A stretch of DNA of 36,852 nucleotides from Streptococcus mitis subsp. hohhotensis (GCF_020089495.2 NZ_JAIRCA020000008.1:64199-101050); one strand, 5' to 3'; positions 25,668-34,560 are shown, numbered from the stretch's first letter. The notes: generated by a model not told the origin, from the letters alone. Program-made: numbers and translations.

Positions 25668-26771
25668 ATGGTTAAATACGGTGTTGTTGGAACAGGATAT
25701 TTTGGAGCTGAGTTGGCTCGTTATATGCAAAAGAATGATGGAGCAGAGATTACTCTTCTCTATGATCCAGATAATGCAGAGGCTATTGCAGAAGAATTGG
25801 GAGCAAAAGTAGCAAGTTCCCTAGATGAGTTGGTTTCTAGCGATGAAGTAGATTGTGTTATCGTCGCAACTCCAAATAATCTTCATAAGGAACCGGTTAT
25901 TAAGGCTGCACAACATGGCAAAAATGTTTTCTGTGAAAAACCAATTGCGCTTTCTTATCAAGATTGTCGCGAGATGGTAGATGCATGTAAAGAAAATAAT
26001 GTAACCTTTATGGCAGGACATATTATGAACTTCTTTAATGGTGTCCATCATGCAAAAGAACTAATTAATCAAGGAGTCATCGGAGACGTTCTATATTGTC
26101 ACACAGCTCGTAATGGGTGGGAAGAACAACAACCGTCAGTATCATGGAAAAAAATTCGTGAAAAATCAGGTGGTCACTTGTATCACCATATTCATGAATT
26201 GGATTGCGTGCAATTCCTTATGGGTGGTATGCCAGAAACTGTAACCATGACAGGTGGAAATGTAGCCCATGAAGGTGAAAATTTCGGTGATGAAGATGAT
26301 ATGATTTTTGTCAATATGGAATTTTCTAATAAACGTTTTGCCTTGTTAGAATGGGGTTCAGCTTATCGTTGGGGTGAACATTATGTTTTGATTCAAGGAA
26401 CGAAAGGTGCTATCCGCTTAGACTTATTCAACTGTAAAGGAACTCTTAAGCTAGATGGACAAGAAAGCTATTTCTTGATTCATGAATCACAAGAAGAAGA
26501 TGATGATCGTACTCGCATCTATCATAGTACAGAGATGGACGGAGCAATTGCTTATGGTAAACCAGGTAAACGTACTCCATTATGGCTATCATCTGTGATC
26601 GACAAAGAAATGCGATATCTGCATGAGATTATGCAAGGAGCTCCAGTATCAGAAGAATTTGCAAAACTATTGACAGGTGAAGCTGCTCTAGAAGCAATTG
26701 CTACTGCAGATGCTTGTACCCAGTCTATGTTTGAAGATCGCAAAGTAAAATTGTCAGAAATTGTAAAATAA
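25668..26771 (+). CDS. Gfo/Idh/MocA oxidoreductase (probable 2,7-anhydro-Neu5Ac oxidoreductase)
   Basis: 367 residues. N-terminal NAD-binding Rossmann fold with GVVGTGYFGAELARY, followed by VATPNNLHKEP and the family motif CEKPIAL; the C-terminal substrate domain has SGGHLYHHIHELDCVQFLMGG, with the usual D/H active-site residues. Homologues next to intramolecular trans-sialidases, such as NanOx of Ruminococcus gnavus, convert 2,7-anhydro-Neu5Ac to Neu5Ac through a redox cycle that regenerates NAD. Position directly behind nanB supports that job here. It is inferred, since the family is large. Confidence 0.88.
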   Translation: MVKYGVVGTGYFGAELARYMQKNDGAEITLLYDPDNAEAIAEELGAKVASSLDELVSSDEVDCVIVATPNNLHKEPVIKAAQHGKNVFCEKPIALSYQDCREMVDACKENNVTFMAGHIMNFFNGVHHAKELINQGVIGDVLYCHTARNGWEEQQPSVSWKKIREKSGGHLYHHIHELDCVQFLMGGMPETVTMTGGNVAHEGENFGDEDDMIFVNMEFSNKRFALLEWGSAYRWGEHYVLIQGTKGAIRLDLFNCKGTLKLDGQESYFLIHESQEEDDDRTRIYHSTEMDGAIAYGKPGKRTPLWLSSVIDKEMRYLHEIMQGAPVSEEFAKLLTGEAALEAIATADACTQSMFEDRKVKLSEIVK

Positions 26772-26782
26772 ACATAATGTAA

Positions 26783-26812
26783 AGGGGATGAAAAATTTAT
26801 TTTCTCCCCTCG
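26783..26812 (+). promoter_or_regulatory. hairpin between oxidoreductase and lyase genes
   Basis: agggga (26783-26788) and tcccct (26805-26810), extended inward by gaaaa/ttttc. The T run is poor, so partial termination or mRNA processing within the operon is likely. Confidence 0.5.
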
Positions 26813-26839
26813 TTTCGGAAATAACTTAGGAGAAAATCT

Positions 26840-27757
26840 ATGTCAGATTTAAAAAAATACGAAGGTGTCATTCCAGCCTTCTACGCATGTTATGATGATC
26901 AAGGAGAAGTAAGCCCAGAACGTACTCGTGCCTTGGTTCAATACTTCATTGATAAAGGTGTTCAAGGTCTTTATGTCAATGGATCTTCTGGTGAATGTAT
27001 CTACCAAAGCGTTGAAGACCGCAAGTTAATCTTGGAAGAAGTCATGGCAGTTGCCAAAGGTAAATTGACCATTATTGCTCATGTTGCTTGCAATAATACT
27101 AAAGATAGTATGGAACTTGCTCGCCACGCAGAAAGCTTGTGTGTAGATGCCATTGCAACGATTCCGCCGATTTATTTCCGCTTGCCAGAATACTCAGTTG
27201 CTAAATATTGGAACGATATCAGTTCTGCAGCTCCAAACACAGACTACGTGATTTACAACATTCCTCAATTGGCAGGGGTTGCTTTGACTCCAAGCCTTTA
27301 CACAGAAATGTTGAAAAATCCACGTGTTATCGGTGTTAAAAATTCTTCAATGCCAGTTCAAGATATCCAAACCTTTGTGAGCCTTGGTGGGGAAGACCAC
27401 ATTGTTTTTAACGGTCCAGATGAGCAGTTCTTAGGTGGTCGTCTCATGGGAGCTAAAGCTGGTATCGGTGGTACTTATGGTGCTATGCCAGAACTCTTCT
27501 TGAAACTCAATCAGTTGATTGCTGACAAAGACTTGGAAACAGCGCGTGAATTGCAATACGCTATCAATGCAATCATTGGCAAATTGACTGCTGCACATGG
27601 AAATATGTATGGTGTGATTAAGGAAGTCTTGAAAATCAATGAAGGCTTGAATATTGGTTCTGTTCGTTCACCATTGACACCAGTGACTGAAGAAGATCGT
27701 CCAGTTGTAGAAGCAGCTGCAGCCTTGATTCGTGAAACCAAGGAGCGCTTCCTCTAA
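26840..27757 (+). CDS. nanA: N-acetylneuraminate lyase
   Basis: 305 residues, class I aldolase of the DHDPS/NAL superfamily. It splits Neu5Ac into pyruvate and ManNAc. The pyruvate-binding motif is NGSSGE, the catalytic Tyr lies in YNIPQLAGV, and the Schiff-base Lys in VIGVKNSS. Normal length, with an aggag site. Note that nanA here is the lyase; pneumococcal literature also uses the name for a surface sialidase, which is not in this window. The kinase gene follows after 17 bp. Confidence 0.95.
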   Translation: MSDLKKYEGVIPAFYACYDDQGEVSPERTRALVQYFIDKGVQGLYVNGSSGECIYQSVEDRKLILEEVMAVAKGKLTIIAHVACNNTKDSMELARHAESLCVDAIATIPPIYFRLPEYSVAKYWNDISSAAPNTDYVIYNIPQLAGVALTPSLYTEMLKNPRVIGVKNSSMPVQDIQTFVSLGGEDHIVFNGPDEQFLGGRLMGAKAGIGGTYGAMPELFLKLNQLIADKDLETARELQYAINAIIGKLTAAHGNMYGVIKEVLKINEGLNIGSVRSPLTPVTEEDRPVVEAAAALIRETKERFL

Positions 27758-27774
27758 TCCATAAGGAGGTATTT

Positions 27775-28671
27775 ATGACACACTACGTTGCAATTGATAT
27801 CGGTGGAACAAATATCAAATATGGTTTGATTGACCAAGAAGGACAACTTGTTGAATCGCATGAAATGCCAACTGAGGCGCATAAGGGTGGACCTCATATC
27901 TTACAAAAAACCAAAGATATTGTAGCCAGCTATTTAGAAAAAGGCCCAGTAGCAGGTGTTGCTATTTCTTCTGCAGGAATGGTGGATCCTGAAAAGGGTG
28001 AGATTTTCTATGCTGGCCCACAGATTCCAAATTATGCAGGAACCCAGTTCAAGAAGGAAATCGAGACGAGTTTTGCGATTCCTTGTGAAATTGAAAATGA
28101 TGTCAACTGTGCAGGTCTGGCTGAGGCGGTATCTGGTTCAGGTAAGGGAGCGAGTGTCACTCTTTGCTTGACCATTGGAACAGGTATCGGTGGTTGCTTG
28201 ATTATGGATGGGAAGGTTTTCCATGGATTTAGCAATTCGGCCTGTGAAGTAGGTTATATGCATATGCAGGATGGAGCGTTCCAAGATCTTGCCTCTACGA
28301 CAGCCTTGGTGGAGTATGTAGCAGCAGGTCATGGAGATCCAGTTGACCAGTGGAATGGTCGTCGTATCTTTAAGGAAGCTACGGAAGGCAATAAACTCTG
28401 CATGGCTGGTATTGACCGCATGGTAGATTACCTTGGGAAAGGTCTGGCAAATATTTGCTACGTTGCCAATCCAGAAGTGGTCATTCTCGGTGGTGGTATT
28501 ATGGGACAAGAGGCTATCCTCAAACCCAAGATCCGTACAGCGTTGAAAGATGCCTTGGTACCAAGCCTAGCTGAAAAAACACGATTAGAATTTGCTCATC
28601 ACCAAAATACAGCAGGGATGTTGGGTGCTTATTATCATTTTATACTCAATGAAAATCAAAGAGCAAACTAG
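27775..28671 (+). CDS. nanK: ROK family sugar kinase (probable N-acetylmannosamine kinase)
   Basis: 298 residues. ATP-binding DIGGTNIKYGL at the N-terminus, IENDVNCAGLAE, and GTGIGGCLI mark the ROK fold. It would phosphorylate ManNAc for NanE. The zinc motif of typical ROK proteins (CxCGxxGCxE) is absent: after EVGYMHMQDGAF comes QDLASTTALVEY, so the zinc site is lost. The last nine codons and the stop (LNENQRAN, TAG) lie inside a BOX element, which supplies this protein's C-terminus. The aaggagg site is 8 bp before the ATG. Confidence 0.88.
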   Translation: MTHYVAIDIGGTNIKYGLIDQEGQLVESHEMPTEAHKGGPHILQKTKDIVASYLEKGPVAGVAISSAGMVDPEKGEIFYAGPQIPNYAGTQFKKEIETSFAIPCEIENDVNCAGLAEAVSGSGKGASVTLCLTIGTGIGGCLIMDGKVFHGFSNSACEVGYMHMQDGAFQDLASTTALVEYVAAGHGDPVDQWNGRRIFKEATEGNKLCMAGIDRMVDYLGKGLANICYVANPEVVILGGGIMGQEAILKPKIRTALKDALVPSLAEKTRLEFAHHQNTAGMLGAYYHFILNENQRAN

Positions 28672-28746
28672 GAAGCTAGCCGTAGGCAGTACTTGAGTAC
28701 GGCAAGGCGAAGCTGACGTGGTTTGAATTTGATTTTCGAAGAGTAT
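28641..28746 (+). repeat. BOX element (boxA-boxC, no boxB)
   Basis: 106 bp from tatactcaatgaaaatcaaa to tttgattttcgaagagtat, with boxA gcaaactaggaagctagcc and boxC ggcaaggcgaagctgacgtg. The ends are inverted ATACTC/GAGTAT. It overlaps the end of the kinase gene. Confidence 0.88.
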
Positions 28747-28758
28747 CAATACAAAACA

Positions 28759-28792
28759 ATCCTAGTTTGGCTCAGCCAAACTAGGATTTTCT
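28759..28792 (+). terminator. terminator of the nan operon, copy 1 of a duplicated hairpin
   Basis: aatcctagtttggc / gccaaactaggatt, a perfect 14-bp stem with a tca loop, followed by TTTTCT. The 34-bp sequence recurs with one mismatch at 29529-29562. Confidence 0.88.
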
Positions 28793-28804
28793 AATCAAAT
28801 TCCC

Positions 28805-28835
28805 TTGACTTTCTTTATAATCGTGAGATAATAAA
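28805..28835 (+). promoter_or_regulatory. toxin-antitoxin promoter and operator
   Basis: TTGACT (28805-28810), 16-bp spacer, GATAAT (28827-28832). An inverted repeat TTTAT-n-ATC / GAT-n-ATAAA spans 28814-28835 and covers the -10 box, the expected place for autorepression by the antitoxin's ribbon-helix-helix domain. Confidence 0.65.
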
Positions 28836-28861
28836 TAAAATATATAAAGGAGCTATATAAA

Positions 28862-29149
28862 ATGGCTATAGCAAATTCAAATAAAATTGTGACCTTCCAA
28901 GCTAATAGAGAATTAGTAAATGATGCCATGGAAGTGTTAAAAGAACAAAATCTCTCTCTTTCATCAGCACTAAGATTATTTTTAAAGAATGTTGCCGTAA
29001 CAAATGAAGTAGATTTACTGAGTGAAGAGGAATTGGAGAAGGAGTATTTATTTAGACAATTACAAGCAGAAGTTCAAGAAAGTTATGCCAAGATCGAGGC
29101 TGGAAATTACTTGACAGATGAGGATGTCGTGACACGCTATGGATTATAA
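28862..29149 (+). CDS. RelB/DinJ-family antitoxin
   Basis: 95 residues. The N-terminal 45 residues fit a ribbon-helix-helix DNA-binding fold (KIVTFQANRELVNDAMEVLKE, then NLSLSSALRLFLKNVA), as in RelB/DinJ antitoxins; the acidic C-terminus (EEELEKEYLFRQLQAEVQE) would wrap the toxin. The ribosome site is aaaggagc. It overlaps the toxin start by 11 bp, the usual arrangement. Confidence 0.88.
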   Translation: MAIANSNKIVTFQANRELVNDAMEVLKEQNLSLSSALRLFLKNVAVTNEVDLLSEEELEKEYLFRQLQAEVQESYAKIEAGNYLTDEDVVTRYGL

Positions 29150-29489
29150 AAAATATAGGATTTTGTATTCTCCTAGGGTGATTGATAGTCTGGATAAAAT
29201 ATATCAGTATATAGCGGAGGAAATCGGTTCTGTAGAGGCTGCGAGACGAAAAGTAGCCAATATTAGAAAAGATATTAATCGGCTAGAAATTTTCCCCCAA
29301 GCTGGATTTGATGCTGATGAAAAATTTGGTAAGAAATTGGATCCTCTCTACCAAACGCGAGGATTGACCTTGAGTAAGGATTACATCGTATTATATACAA
29401 TTGTTGAGGATACCGTCAGACTTGCTTATTTACTCCCTTCAAAAAGTGATTACATGAAATTATTTAAGACTAAGTCAAGATACGACTGA
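29139..29489 (+). CDS. RelE/ParE-family toxin
   Basis: 116 residues. The RelE/ParE fold is indicated by YRILYSPRVIDSLDKIYQYI at the start, IRKDINRLEIFPQAGF in the middle and KDYIVLYTIVEDTVRLAYLLP at the end. RelE-type members cut mRNA on the ribosome; ParE-type ones poison gyrase. The sequence alone does not decide which, though pairing with a DinJ-like antitoxin favours the RNase type. It is about 25 residues longer than many RelE proteins, at its C-terminus (SDYMKLFKTKSRYD). Confidence 0.85.
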   Translation: MDYKKYRILYSPRVIDSLDKIYQYIAEEIGSVEAARRKVANIRKDINRLEIFPQAGFDADEKFGKKLDPLYQTRGLTLSKDYIVLYTIVEDTVRLAYLLPSKSDYMKLFKTKSRYD

Positions 29490-29528
29490 TTCATAATCTT
29501 GAAGAGGTATGTTTGGTGATGAATAAAA

Positions 29529-29562
29529 ATCCTAGTTTGACTCAGCCAAACTAGGATTTTCT
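29529..29562. terminator. bidirectional terminator, copy 2 of the duplicated hairpin
   Basis: The same hairpin as 28759-28792 with a single base change (tttgactcagcc). It ends the toxin transcript rightwards and also serves the RpiR regulator gene leftwards; its tcctag supplies that gene's last sense codon and stop. Confidence 0.85.
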
Positions 29563-30402
29563 GACGCGTTTTTGTCTACGATAGCCGTTGAGTTTTTTAT
29601 TTTCCCAGTAGCTATTAAAGATTTTTTCCTTGCTTTCACGATTGATTTCCAAAAAGTAGGCATAAATCAAATCGATAAAGAAGAGCATAGGAAGTTGAGC
29701 GGATATTCGTTGGATGTAGGAAGGTTGGCTGTGGGTGGCTACAAGAACAGTCTCTGTGTAGGTCTGACTATCTTTATTGGGAACACTTGAAAAGAGTACA
29801 GTCTTTGCCCCCATCTCCTTAGCGTCTAATAAACTGTCTAAAATAGAGGGAGTTGTACCAGAAAGTGAGAAACCAAGTACGAGACAATTTTCGTCCATAA
29901 TGCTGGTTGTCCAAGCAAAGCCGTCTTGATCGGTCAAAGCCTCGCAGACCACACCCAGACGCATGAAGCGCAATTTCATTTCACGAGCTACGAGGCCAGA
30001 ACTCCCTGTTCCGAAGAAGTAGACACGCTCAGCATCTTCGATTAGCTGGGCAATTCGTTCTAGTTGGATTTCGTCAATCAAGTCTTGTGTTTGTTCCCTC
30101 ATATTGCTATAGCTTCTGAGGACTCGTTTGGTCAGTGGACTGTGCTTGGAGACTTGGTTGGCTTGATTTTCTGCCTGATGTTGGTATTGGAAAATGAATT
30201 CTCGGTAGCCAGTAAAGCCACACTTTTTAGCAAAGCGGGTCAAAGCAGCTTGAGAAATATGTAATTTTTGGGTGACTTGTTGAGAAGATAAATCATCTGT
30301 AATCGTTTCAGCTTGCAAAAAATAGCGAGCGATTTCTTGCTCTAGGTCTGTCATTTCTTCAAAATGTGAATCAATGACAGTTGCGATATCTGGTTTGTCC
30401 AT
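29551..30402 (-). CDS. nanR: RpiR/MurR-family transcriptional regulator (probable NanR)
   Basis: 283 residues. N-terminal winged-helix HTH (about 1-77) with SQQVTQKLHISQAALTRFAK and CGFTGYREF, then a SIS sugar-phosphate-binding domain (about 120-250) with VYFFGTGSSGLVA and VLGFSLSGTTPSI. RpiR proteins of this type control sialic acid loci and sense amino-sugar phosphates. It is encoded convergently to the nan operon, with its own promoter: TATAAT on the minus strand (30470-30465) preceded by TGT. The start has an aaaggag site. The stop codon lies in the terminator hairpin. Control of the nan operon is inferred from position and family. Confidence 0.88.
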   Translation of the reverse strand: MDKPDIATVIDSHFEEMTDLEQEIARYFLQAETITDDLSSQQVTQKLHISQAALTRFAKKCGFTGYREFIFQYQHQAENQANQVSKHSPLTKRVLRSYSNMREQTQDLIDEIQLERIAQLIEDAERVYFFGTGSSGLVAREMKLRFMRLGVVCEALTDQDGFAWTTSIMDENCLVLGFSLSGTTPSILDSLLDAKEMGAKTVLFSSVPNKDSQTYTETVLVATHSQPSYIQRISAQLPMLFFIDLIYAYFLEINRESKEKIFNSYWENKKLNGYRRQKRVRKS

Positions 30403-30561
30403 AGGGAAGGCTCCTTTAAATGAGTCGTATTGGAAAAAGGCTAGATTATTGAACTTTTACATTCATTATAACATATAATATAGGGATGAATAAATAAAAA
30501 CGTATCTTACTGTAAAAACGAAAAAAGCTTCTTACTTTTCCATAATTTTCTGCTCAAATTA

Positions 30562-30570
30562 TGGTACAAT
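30562..30570 (+). promoter_or_regulatory. pbp2b promoter (extended -10)
   Basis: TGG directly before TACAAT (30565-30570), with no clear -35. It lies 24 bp upstream of the first possible start codon. The region 30403-30593 otherwise holds only the divergent regulator promoter. Confidence 0.55.
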
Positions 30571-30593
30571 GAAGAGTAAGATTTTAAATAGAA

Positions 30594-32651
30594 ATGAGAC
30601 TGATTTGTATGAGAAAATTTAACAGCCATTCGATTCCGATTCGGCTTAATTTATTGTTTTCAATTGTCATTTTACTCTTTATGACCATTATTGGTCGTTT
30701 GTTGTATATGCAGGTTTTGAACAAGGATTTTTACGAAAAAAAGCTAGCCTCAGCTAGTCAGACCAAGGTCACAACCAGTTCTGCCCGTGGGGAAATCTAT
30801 GATGCTAGTGGAAAACCTTTGGTAGAAAATACGTTAAAGCAGGTTGTTTCCTTTACGCGTAGTAATAAAATGACGGCTAAAGATCTGAAAGAAATCGCTA
30901 GTCAGTTGCTGGGATATGTGAGCATCAGTTCGCCAAATTTGACAGAACGCCAGTTGGCAGATTACTATTTGGCTGATCCTGAAATCTATAAAAAAACAGT
31001 GGAGGCTCTCCCAAGTGAGAAACGCTTGAATTCAGATGGCAATCGTCTATCCGAATCAGAACTGTATAACAATGCGGTCGATAGTGTCCAAGCGAGTCAA
31101 CTAAACTATACAGAGGATGAAAAGAAAGAAATCTATCTTTTTAGTCAGTTAAATGCCGTTGGAAACTTTGCGACAGGAACCATTGTGACAGATGCTCTGA
31201 CAGATACCCAGATTGCTCTGATTGCCTCTGCTTCGAAACAATTACCCGGCGTCAGTATTTCAACTTCTTGGGATCGAAAAGTTTTAGAGACTTCCCTTTC
31301 TTCTATAGTAGGTAGTGTATCCAGTGAAAAAGCTGGTCTCCCAGCGGAAGAAGCAGATGCTTATCTTAAAAAAGGTTACTCTCTAAATGACCGTGTTGGG
31401 ACCTCTTACCTAGAAAAGCAATACGAGGAAACCTTGCAAGGTAAACGCTCAGTGAAGGAAATTCATCTAGACAAGTACGGAAACATGGAAAGTGTCGAAA
31501 ATATCGAAGCTGGTACCAAAGGGAATAATATTAAACTGACCATTGATTTGGCCTTCCAAGATAGCGTGGATGCTTTGCTGAAAAGTTATTTTAATTCAGA
31601 GTTGGGGAATGGTGGAGCCAAGTATTCTGAAGGTGTCTATGCAGTCGCCCTTAACCCAAAAACAGGTGCTGTTTTGTCTATGTCAGGGATTAAACAGGAC
31701 TTGAAAACGGGAGAGTTGACGCCGGATTCCTTGGGAACGGTAACCAATGTCTTTGTACCCGGTTCGGTTGTTAAGGCTGCTACCATCAGCTCAGGTTGGG
31801 AAAATGGTGTTTTATCAGGAAACCAAACCTTAACAGATCAGCCTATTGTTTTCCAAGGTTCAGCTCCAATTTATTCTTGGTATAAATTGGCATATGGATC
31901 TTTTCCTATTACAGCTGTGGAAGCCTTGGAGTATTCATCTAATGCTTACATGGTTCAAACCGCTCTTGGAATCATGGGCCAGACCTATCAACCAAATATG
32001 TTTGTTGGAACCAGCAATCTAGAGTCTGCTATGGGGAAATTGCGTTCAACCTTTGGTGAATATGGTTTGGGTTCTGCGACCGGGATTGACCTACCAGATG
32101 AATCTACTGGATTTGTTCCCAAAGACTATAGCTTTGCTAATTACATTACTAATGCCTTTGGGCAGTTTGATAACTATACGCCCATGCAGTTGGCTCAGTA
32201 TGTAGCAACTATTGCAAATGATGGTGTTCGTGTGGCTCCTCGTATTGTTGAAGGCATTTATGGAAATAATGATAAGGGAGGCTTAGGCGACTTGATTCAG
32301 CAACTGCAACCGACAGAGATGAATAAGGTCAATATATCCGACTCCGATATGAGTATCTTGCACCAAGGTTTTTATCAGGTTGCTCATGGGACTAGCGGAT
32401 TGACAACTGGACGTGCCTTTTCAAATGGTGCCTTGGTATCCATTAGCGGAAAAACGGGTACAGCCGAAAGCTATGTGGCAGATGGTCAGCAAGCAACCAA
32501 TACCAATGCGGTGGCCTATGCCCCATCTGATAATCCCCAAATCGCTGTTGCAGTGGTCTTTCCTCATAATACCAATCTAACAAATGGTGTAGGACCTTCC
32601 ATTGCGCGTGACATTATCAATCTGTATCAAAAATACCATCCGATGAACTAG
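30594..32651 (+). CDS. pbp2b: penicillin-binding protein 2b (class B transpeptidase)
   Basis: 685 residues from ATG 30594; literature numbering starts five residues later at ATG 30609 (MRKFNSHS). One N-terminal helix ([20 protein letters not shown]) anchors a dimerisation domain and a transpeptidase domain that crosslinks septal/peripheral peptidoglycan. Active-site motifs are SVVK (S386 in literature numbering), SSN (443-445) and KTG in [10 protein letters not shown]. Next to SSN is Ala446 instead of Thr. Other changes from the susceptible sequence I remember are N422Y, T426K, Q427L, Q438E and E476G. This pattern is that of a low-affinity mosaic allele. recR starts ten bases after the stop. 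Confidence 0.97.
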   Translation: MRLICMRKFNSHSIPIRLNLLFSIVILLFMTIIGRLLYMQVLNKDFYEKKLASASQTKVTTSSARGEIYDASGKPLVENTLKQVVSFTRSNKMTAKDLKEIASQLLGYVSISSPNLTERQLADYYLADPEIYKKTVEALPSEKRLNSDGNRLSESELYNNAVDSVQASQLNYTEDEKKEIYLFSQLNAVGNFATGTIVTDALTDTQIALIASASKQLPGVSISTSWDRKVLETSLSSIVGSVSSEKAGLPAEEADAYLKKGYSLNDRVGTSYLEKQYEETLQGKRSVKEIHLDKYGNMESVENIEAGTKGNNIKLTIDLAFQDSVDALLKSYFNSELGNGGAKYSEGVYAVALNPKTGAVLSMSGIKQDLKTGELTPDSLGTVTNVFVPGSVVKAATISSGWENGVLSGNQTLTDQPIVFQGSAPIYSWYKLAYGSFPITAVEALEYSSNAYMVQTALGIMGQTYQPNMFVGTSNLESAMGKLRSTFGEYGLGSATGIDLPDESTGFVPKDYSFANYITNAFGQFDNYTPMQLAQYVATIANDGVRVAPRIVEGIYGNNDKGGLGDLIQQLQPTEMNKVNISDSDMSILHQGFYQVAHGTSGLTTGRAFSNGALVSISGKTGTAESYVADGQQATNTNAVAYAPSDNPQIAVAVVFPHNTNLTNGVGPSIARDIINLYQKYHPMN

Positions 32652-32661
32652 AAAGGAATTT

Positions 32662-33258
32662 ATGCTTTATCCAACACCTATTGCCAAGCTGATTGACAGT
32701 TATTCTAAGTTACCAGGTATCGGGATTAAGACGGCCACGCGTCTGGCCTTTTATACGATTGGGATGTCTGATGACGATGTCAATGAGTTTGCCAAAAATC
32801 TCCTTTCTGCTAAGAGAGAATTGACCTACTGTTCTATTTGTGGACGTTTGACAGACGACGATCCTTGTTCTATCTGTACCGATCCGACTCGTGACCAGAC
32901 AACGATTTTGGTGCTAGAGGATAGTCGTGATGTGGCGGCCATGGAAAATATCCAAGAATACCATGGACTCTATCATGTCCTGCATGGCCTCATTTCCCCT
33001 ATGAATGGTATCAGTCCAGACGATATCAATCTCAAGAGTCTCATGACTCGTCTGATGGATAGTGAAGTTTCAGAGGTGATTGTGGCCACAAATGCTACGG
33101 CAGATGGGGAAGCGACTTCCATGTATCTTTCACGCTTGCTCAAGCCAGCTGGGATCAAGGTTACACGCCTGGCACGAGGTCTTGCTGTGGGAGCAGATAT
33201 CGAGTATGCGGACGAAGTGACTCTCTTACGAGCGATTGAAAATCGAACAGAGTTGTAA
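32662..33258 (+). CDS. recR: recombination mediator RecR
   Basis: 198 residues, normal length. Helix-hairpin-helix at the N-terminus ([16 protein letters not shown]), a four-Cys zinc finger ([16 protein letters not shown]), and a Toprim domain starting at [13 protein letters not shown]. RecR works with RecF and RecO to load RecA on gapped DNA. It is probably cotranscribed with pbp2b. A terminator follows. Confidence 0.97.
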   Translation: MLYPTPIAKLIDSYSKLPGIGIKTATRLAFYTIGMSDDDVNEFAKNLLSAKRELTYCSICGRLTDDDPCSICTDPTRDQTTILVLEDSRDVAAMENIQEYHGLYHVLHGLISPMNGISPDDINLKSLMTRLMDSEVSEVIVATNATADGEATSMYLSRLLKPAGIKVTRLARGLAVGADIEYADEVTLLRAIENRTEL

Positions 33259-33301
33259 GTGTAGGCGAATTTACGAACTTCATCCATTTATAAAAAATCA
33301 A

Positions 33302-33335
33302 GGAGGCTGAAAATCGTTCCTATCGGCCTCTTTTT
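33302..33335 (+). terminator. terminator after recR
   Basis: gaggctga and tcggcctc pair over 8 bp (one G-U) around a 12-base loop, then TTTTTG. Confidence 0.8.
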
Positions 33336-33387
33336 GTATAGTGTGATGAGTAGGATCAGGTTCAAGTTTTAAAAAAACAAGCAAATA

Positions 33388-33396
33388 TGATATACT
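33388..33396 (+). promoter_or_regulatory. ddl promoter (extended -10)
   Basis: TGA before TATACT (33391-33396), 38 bp upstream of ddl. No strong -35. Confidence 0.5.
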
Positions 33397-33433
33397 AAAG
33401 AGCGAGTATTCTAGTAGAATTAGGACAAATAAT

Positions 33434-34477
33434 ATGAAACAAACGATTATTCTTTTATATGGTGGACGGAGTGCGGAACGTGAAGTCTCTGTCCTTTCAG
33501 CGGAAAGTGTCATGCGTGCGGTCAATTACGACCGTTTCACAGTTAAGACTTTCTTTATCAGTCAGTCAGGTGACTTTATCAAAACGCAGGAATTTAGTCA
33601 GACTCCAGGTCAAGAGGACCGTCTCATGACCAATGCGACCATTGATTGGGATAAGAAAGTTGTACCAAGTGCCATCTACGAAGAAGGGGCAGTTGTCTTT
33701 CCAGTTCTTCACGGTCCGATGGGAGAAGATGGCTCTGTCCAAGGCTTCCTTGAAGTTTTGAAAATGCCTTATGTCGGCTGTAATATCTTGTCATCTAGTC
33801 TTGCCATGGATAAAATCACGACCAAGCGTGTTCTGGAATCTGCTGGTATTGCCCAAGTTCCTTATGTGGCTATCGTTGAAGGGGATGATGTGACTGCTAA
33901 AATCGCTGAAGTGGAAGAAAAATTGACTTATCCAGTCTTCACTAAGCCGTCAAACATGGGTTCTAGTGTCGGTATTTCCAAATCTGAAAATCAAGAAGAA
34001 CTTCGTCAGGCTTTGGAACTTGCCTTCCAATATGACAGCCGTGTCTTGGTAGAGCAAGGGGTGAATGCCCGTGAAATCGAGGTTGGTCTACTGGGCAACT
34101 ATGATGTCAAGAGTACGCTACCAGGAGAAGTAGTCAAGGATGTTGCCTTTTATGACTACGATGCCAAGTATATTGACAACAAGATTACTATGGACATCCC
34201 AGCCAAAATCAGTGATGACGTGGTAGCTGTCATGCGTCGAAATGCAGAAACGGCCTTTCGTGCGATTGGTGGTTTAGGTCTATCTCGTTGTGATTTCTTC
34301 TATACAGATAAGGGAGAGGTTTTCCTCAACGAGCTCAATACCATGCCAGGTTTCACCCAGTGGTCAATGTATCCACTTCTTTGGGACAATATGGGAATCA
34401 GCTATCCAGACTTAATCGAGCGTTTGGTTGACCTTGCCAAGGAAAGTTTTGACAAGCGCGAAGCGCATTTGCTATAA
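33434..34477 (+). CDS. ddl: D-alanine--D-alanine ligase
   Basis: 347 residues. An ATP-grasp ligase that makes the D-Ala-D-Ala dipeptide for peptidoglycan. [14 protein letters not shown] is the N-terminal substrate loop, [19 protein letters not shown] the central motif, [15 protein letters not shown] the ATP-grasp lysine and serine loop, and [12 protein letters not shown] the metal and C-terminal substrate region. The LYDYDAKY-type omega-loop reads [11 protein letters not shown], the dipeptide (not depsipeptide) form. It works with alr upstream and murF directly downstream. Confidence 0.97.
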   Translation: MKQTIILLYGGRSAEREVSVLSAESVMRAVNYDRFTVKTFFISQSGDFIKTQEFSQTPGQEDRLMTNATIDWDKKVVPSAIYEEGAVVFPVLHGPMGEDGSVQGFLEVLKMPYVGCNILSSSLAMDKITTKRVLESAGIAQVPYVAIVEGDDVTAKIAEVEEKLTYPVFTKPSNMGSSVGISKSENQEELRQALELAFQYDSRVLVEQGVNAREIEVGLLGNYDVKSTLPGEVVKDVAFYDYDAKYIDNKITMDIPAKISDDVVAVMRRNAETAFRAIGGLGLSRCDFFYTDKGEVFLNELNTMPGFTQWSMYPLLWDNMGISYPDLIERLVDLAKESFDKREAHLL

Positions 34478-34487
34478 AATGAAAGAG

Positions 34488-34547
34488 AGGGTAGAAGCCA
34501 GAACCATCACTGCAAAGTGACTAGAGTTCTCGAGCTTCGACCCTTTT
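34488..34547 (+). terminator. terminator between ddl and murF
   Basis: gggtagaagccagaa pairs with ttctcgagcttcgaccc (a few bulges), enclosing a smaller cactgcaaagtg hairpin, and is followed by TTTTT. The tail abuts the murF ribosome site (aaaggag), so read-through probably supplies murF. Confidence 0.7.
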
Positions 34548-34560
34548 TAAAGGAGTAGAA

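Noticed and set aside
28032..28509. Minus-strand open frames inside the ROK kinase gene
   Set aside because: They are antisense shadows of a well-supported gene without start signals.
28805..28821. TTGACT with TATAAT at 28816 as the toxin-antitoxin promoter pair
   Set aside because: The spacing is only 5 bp; GATAAT at 28827 gives a proper 16-bp spacer.
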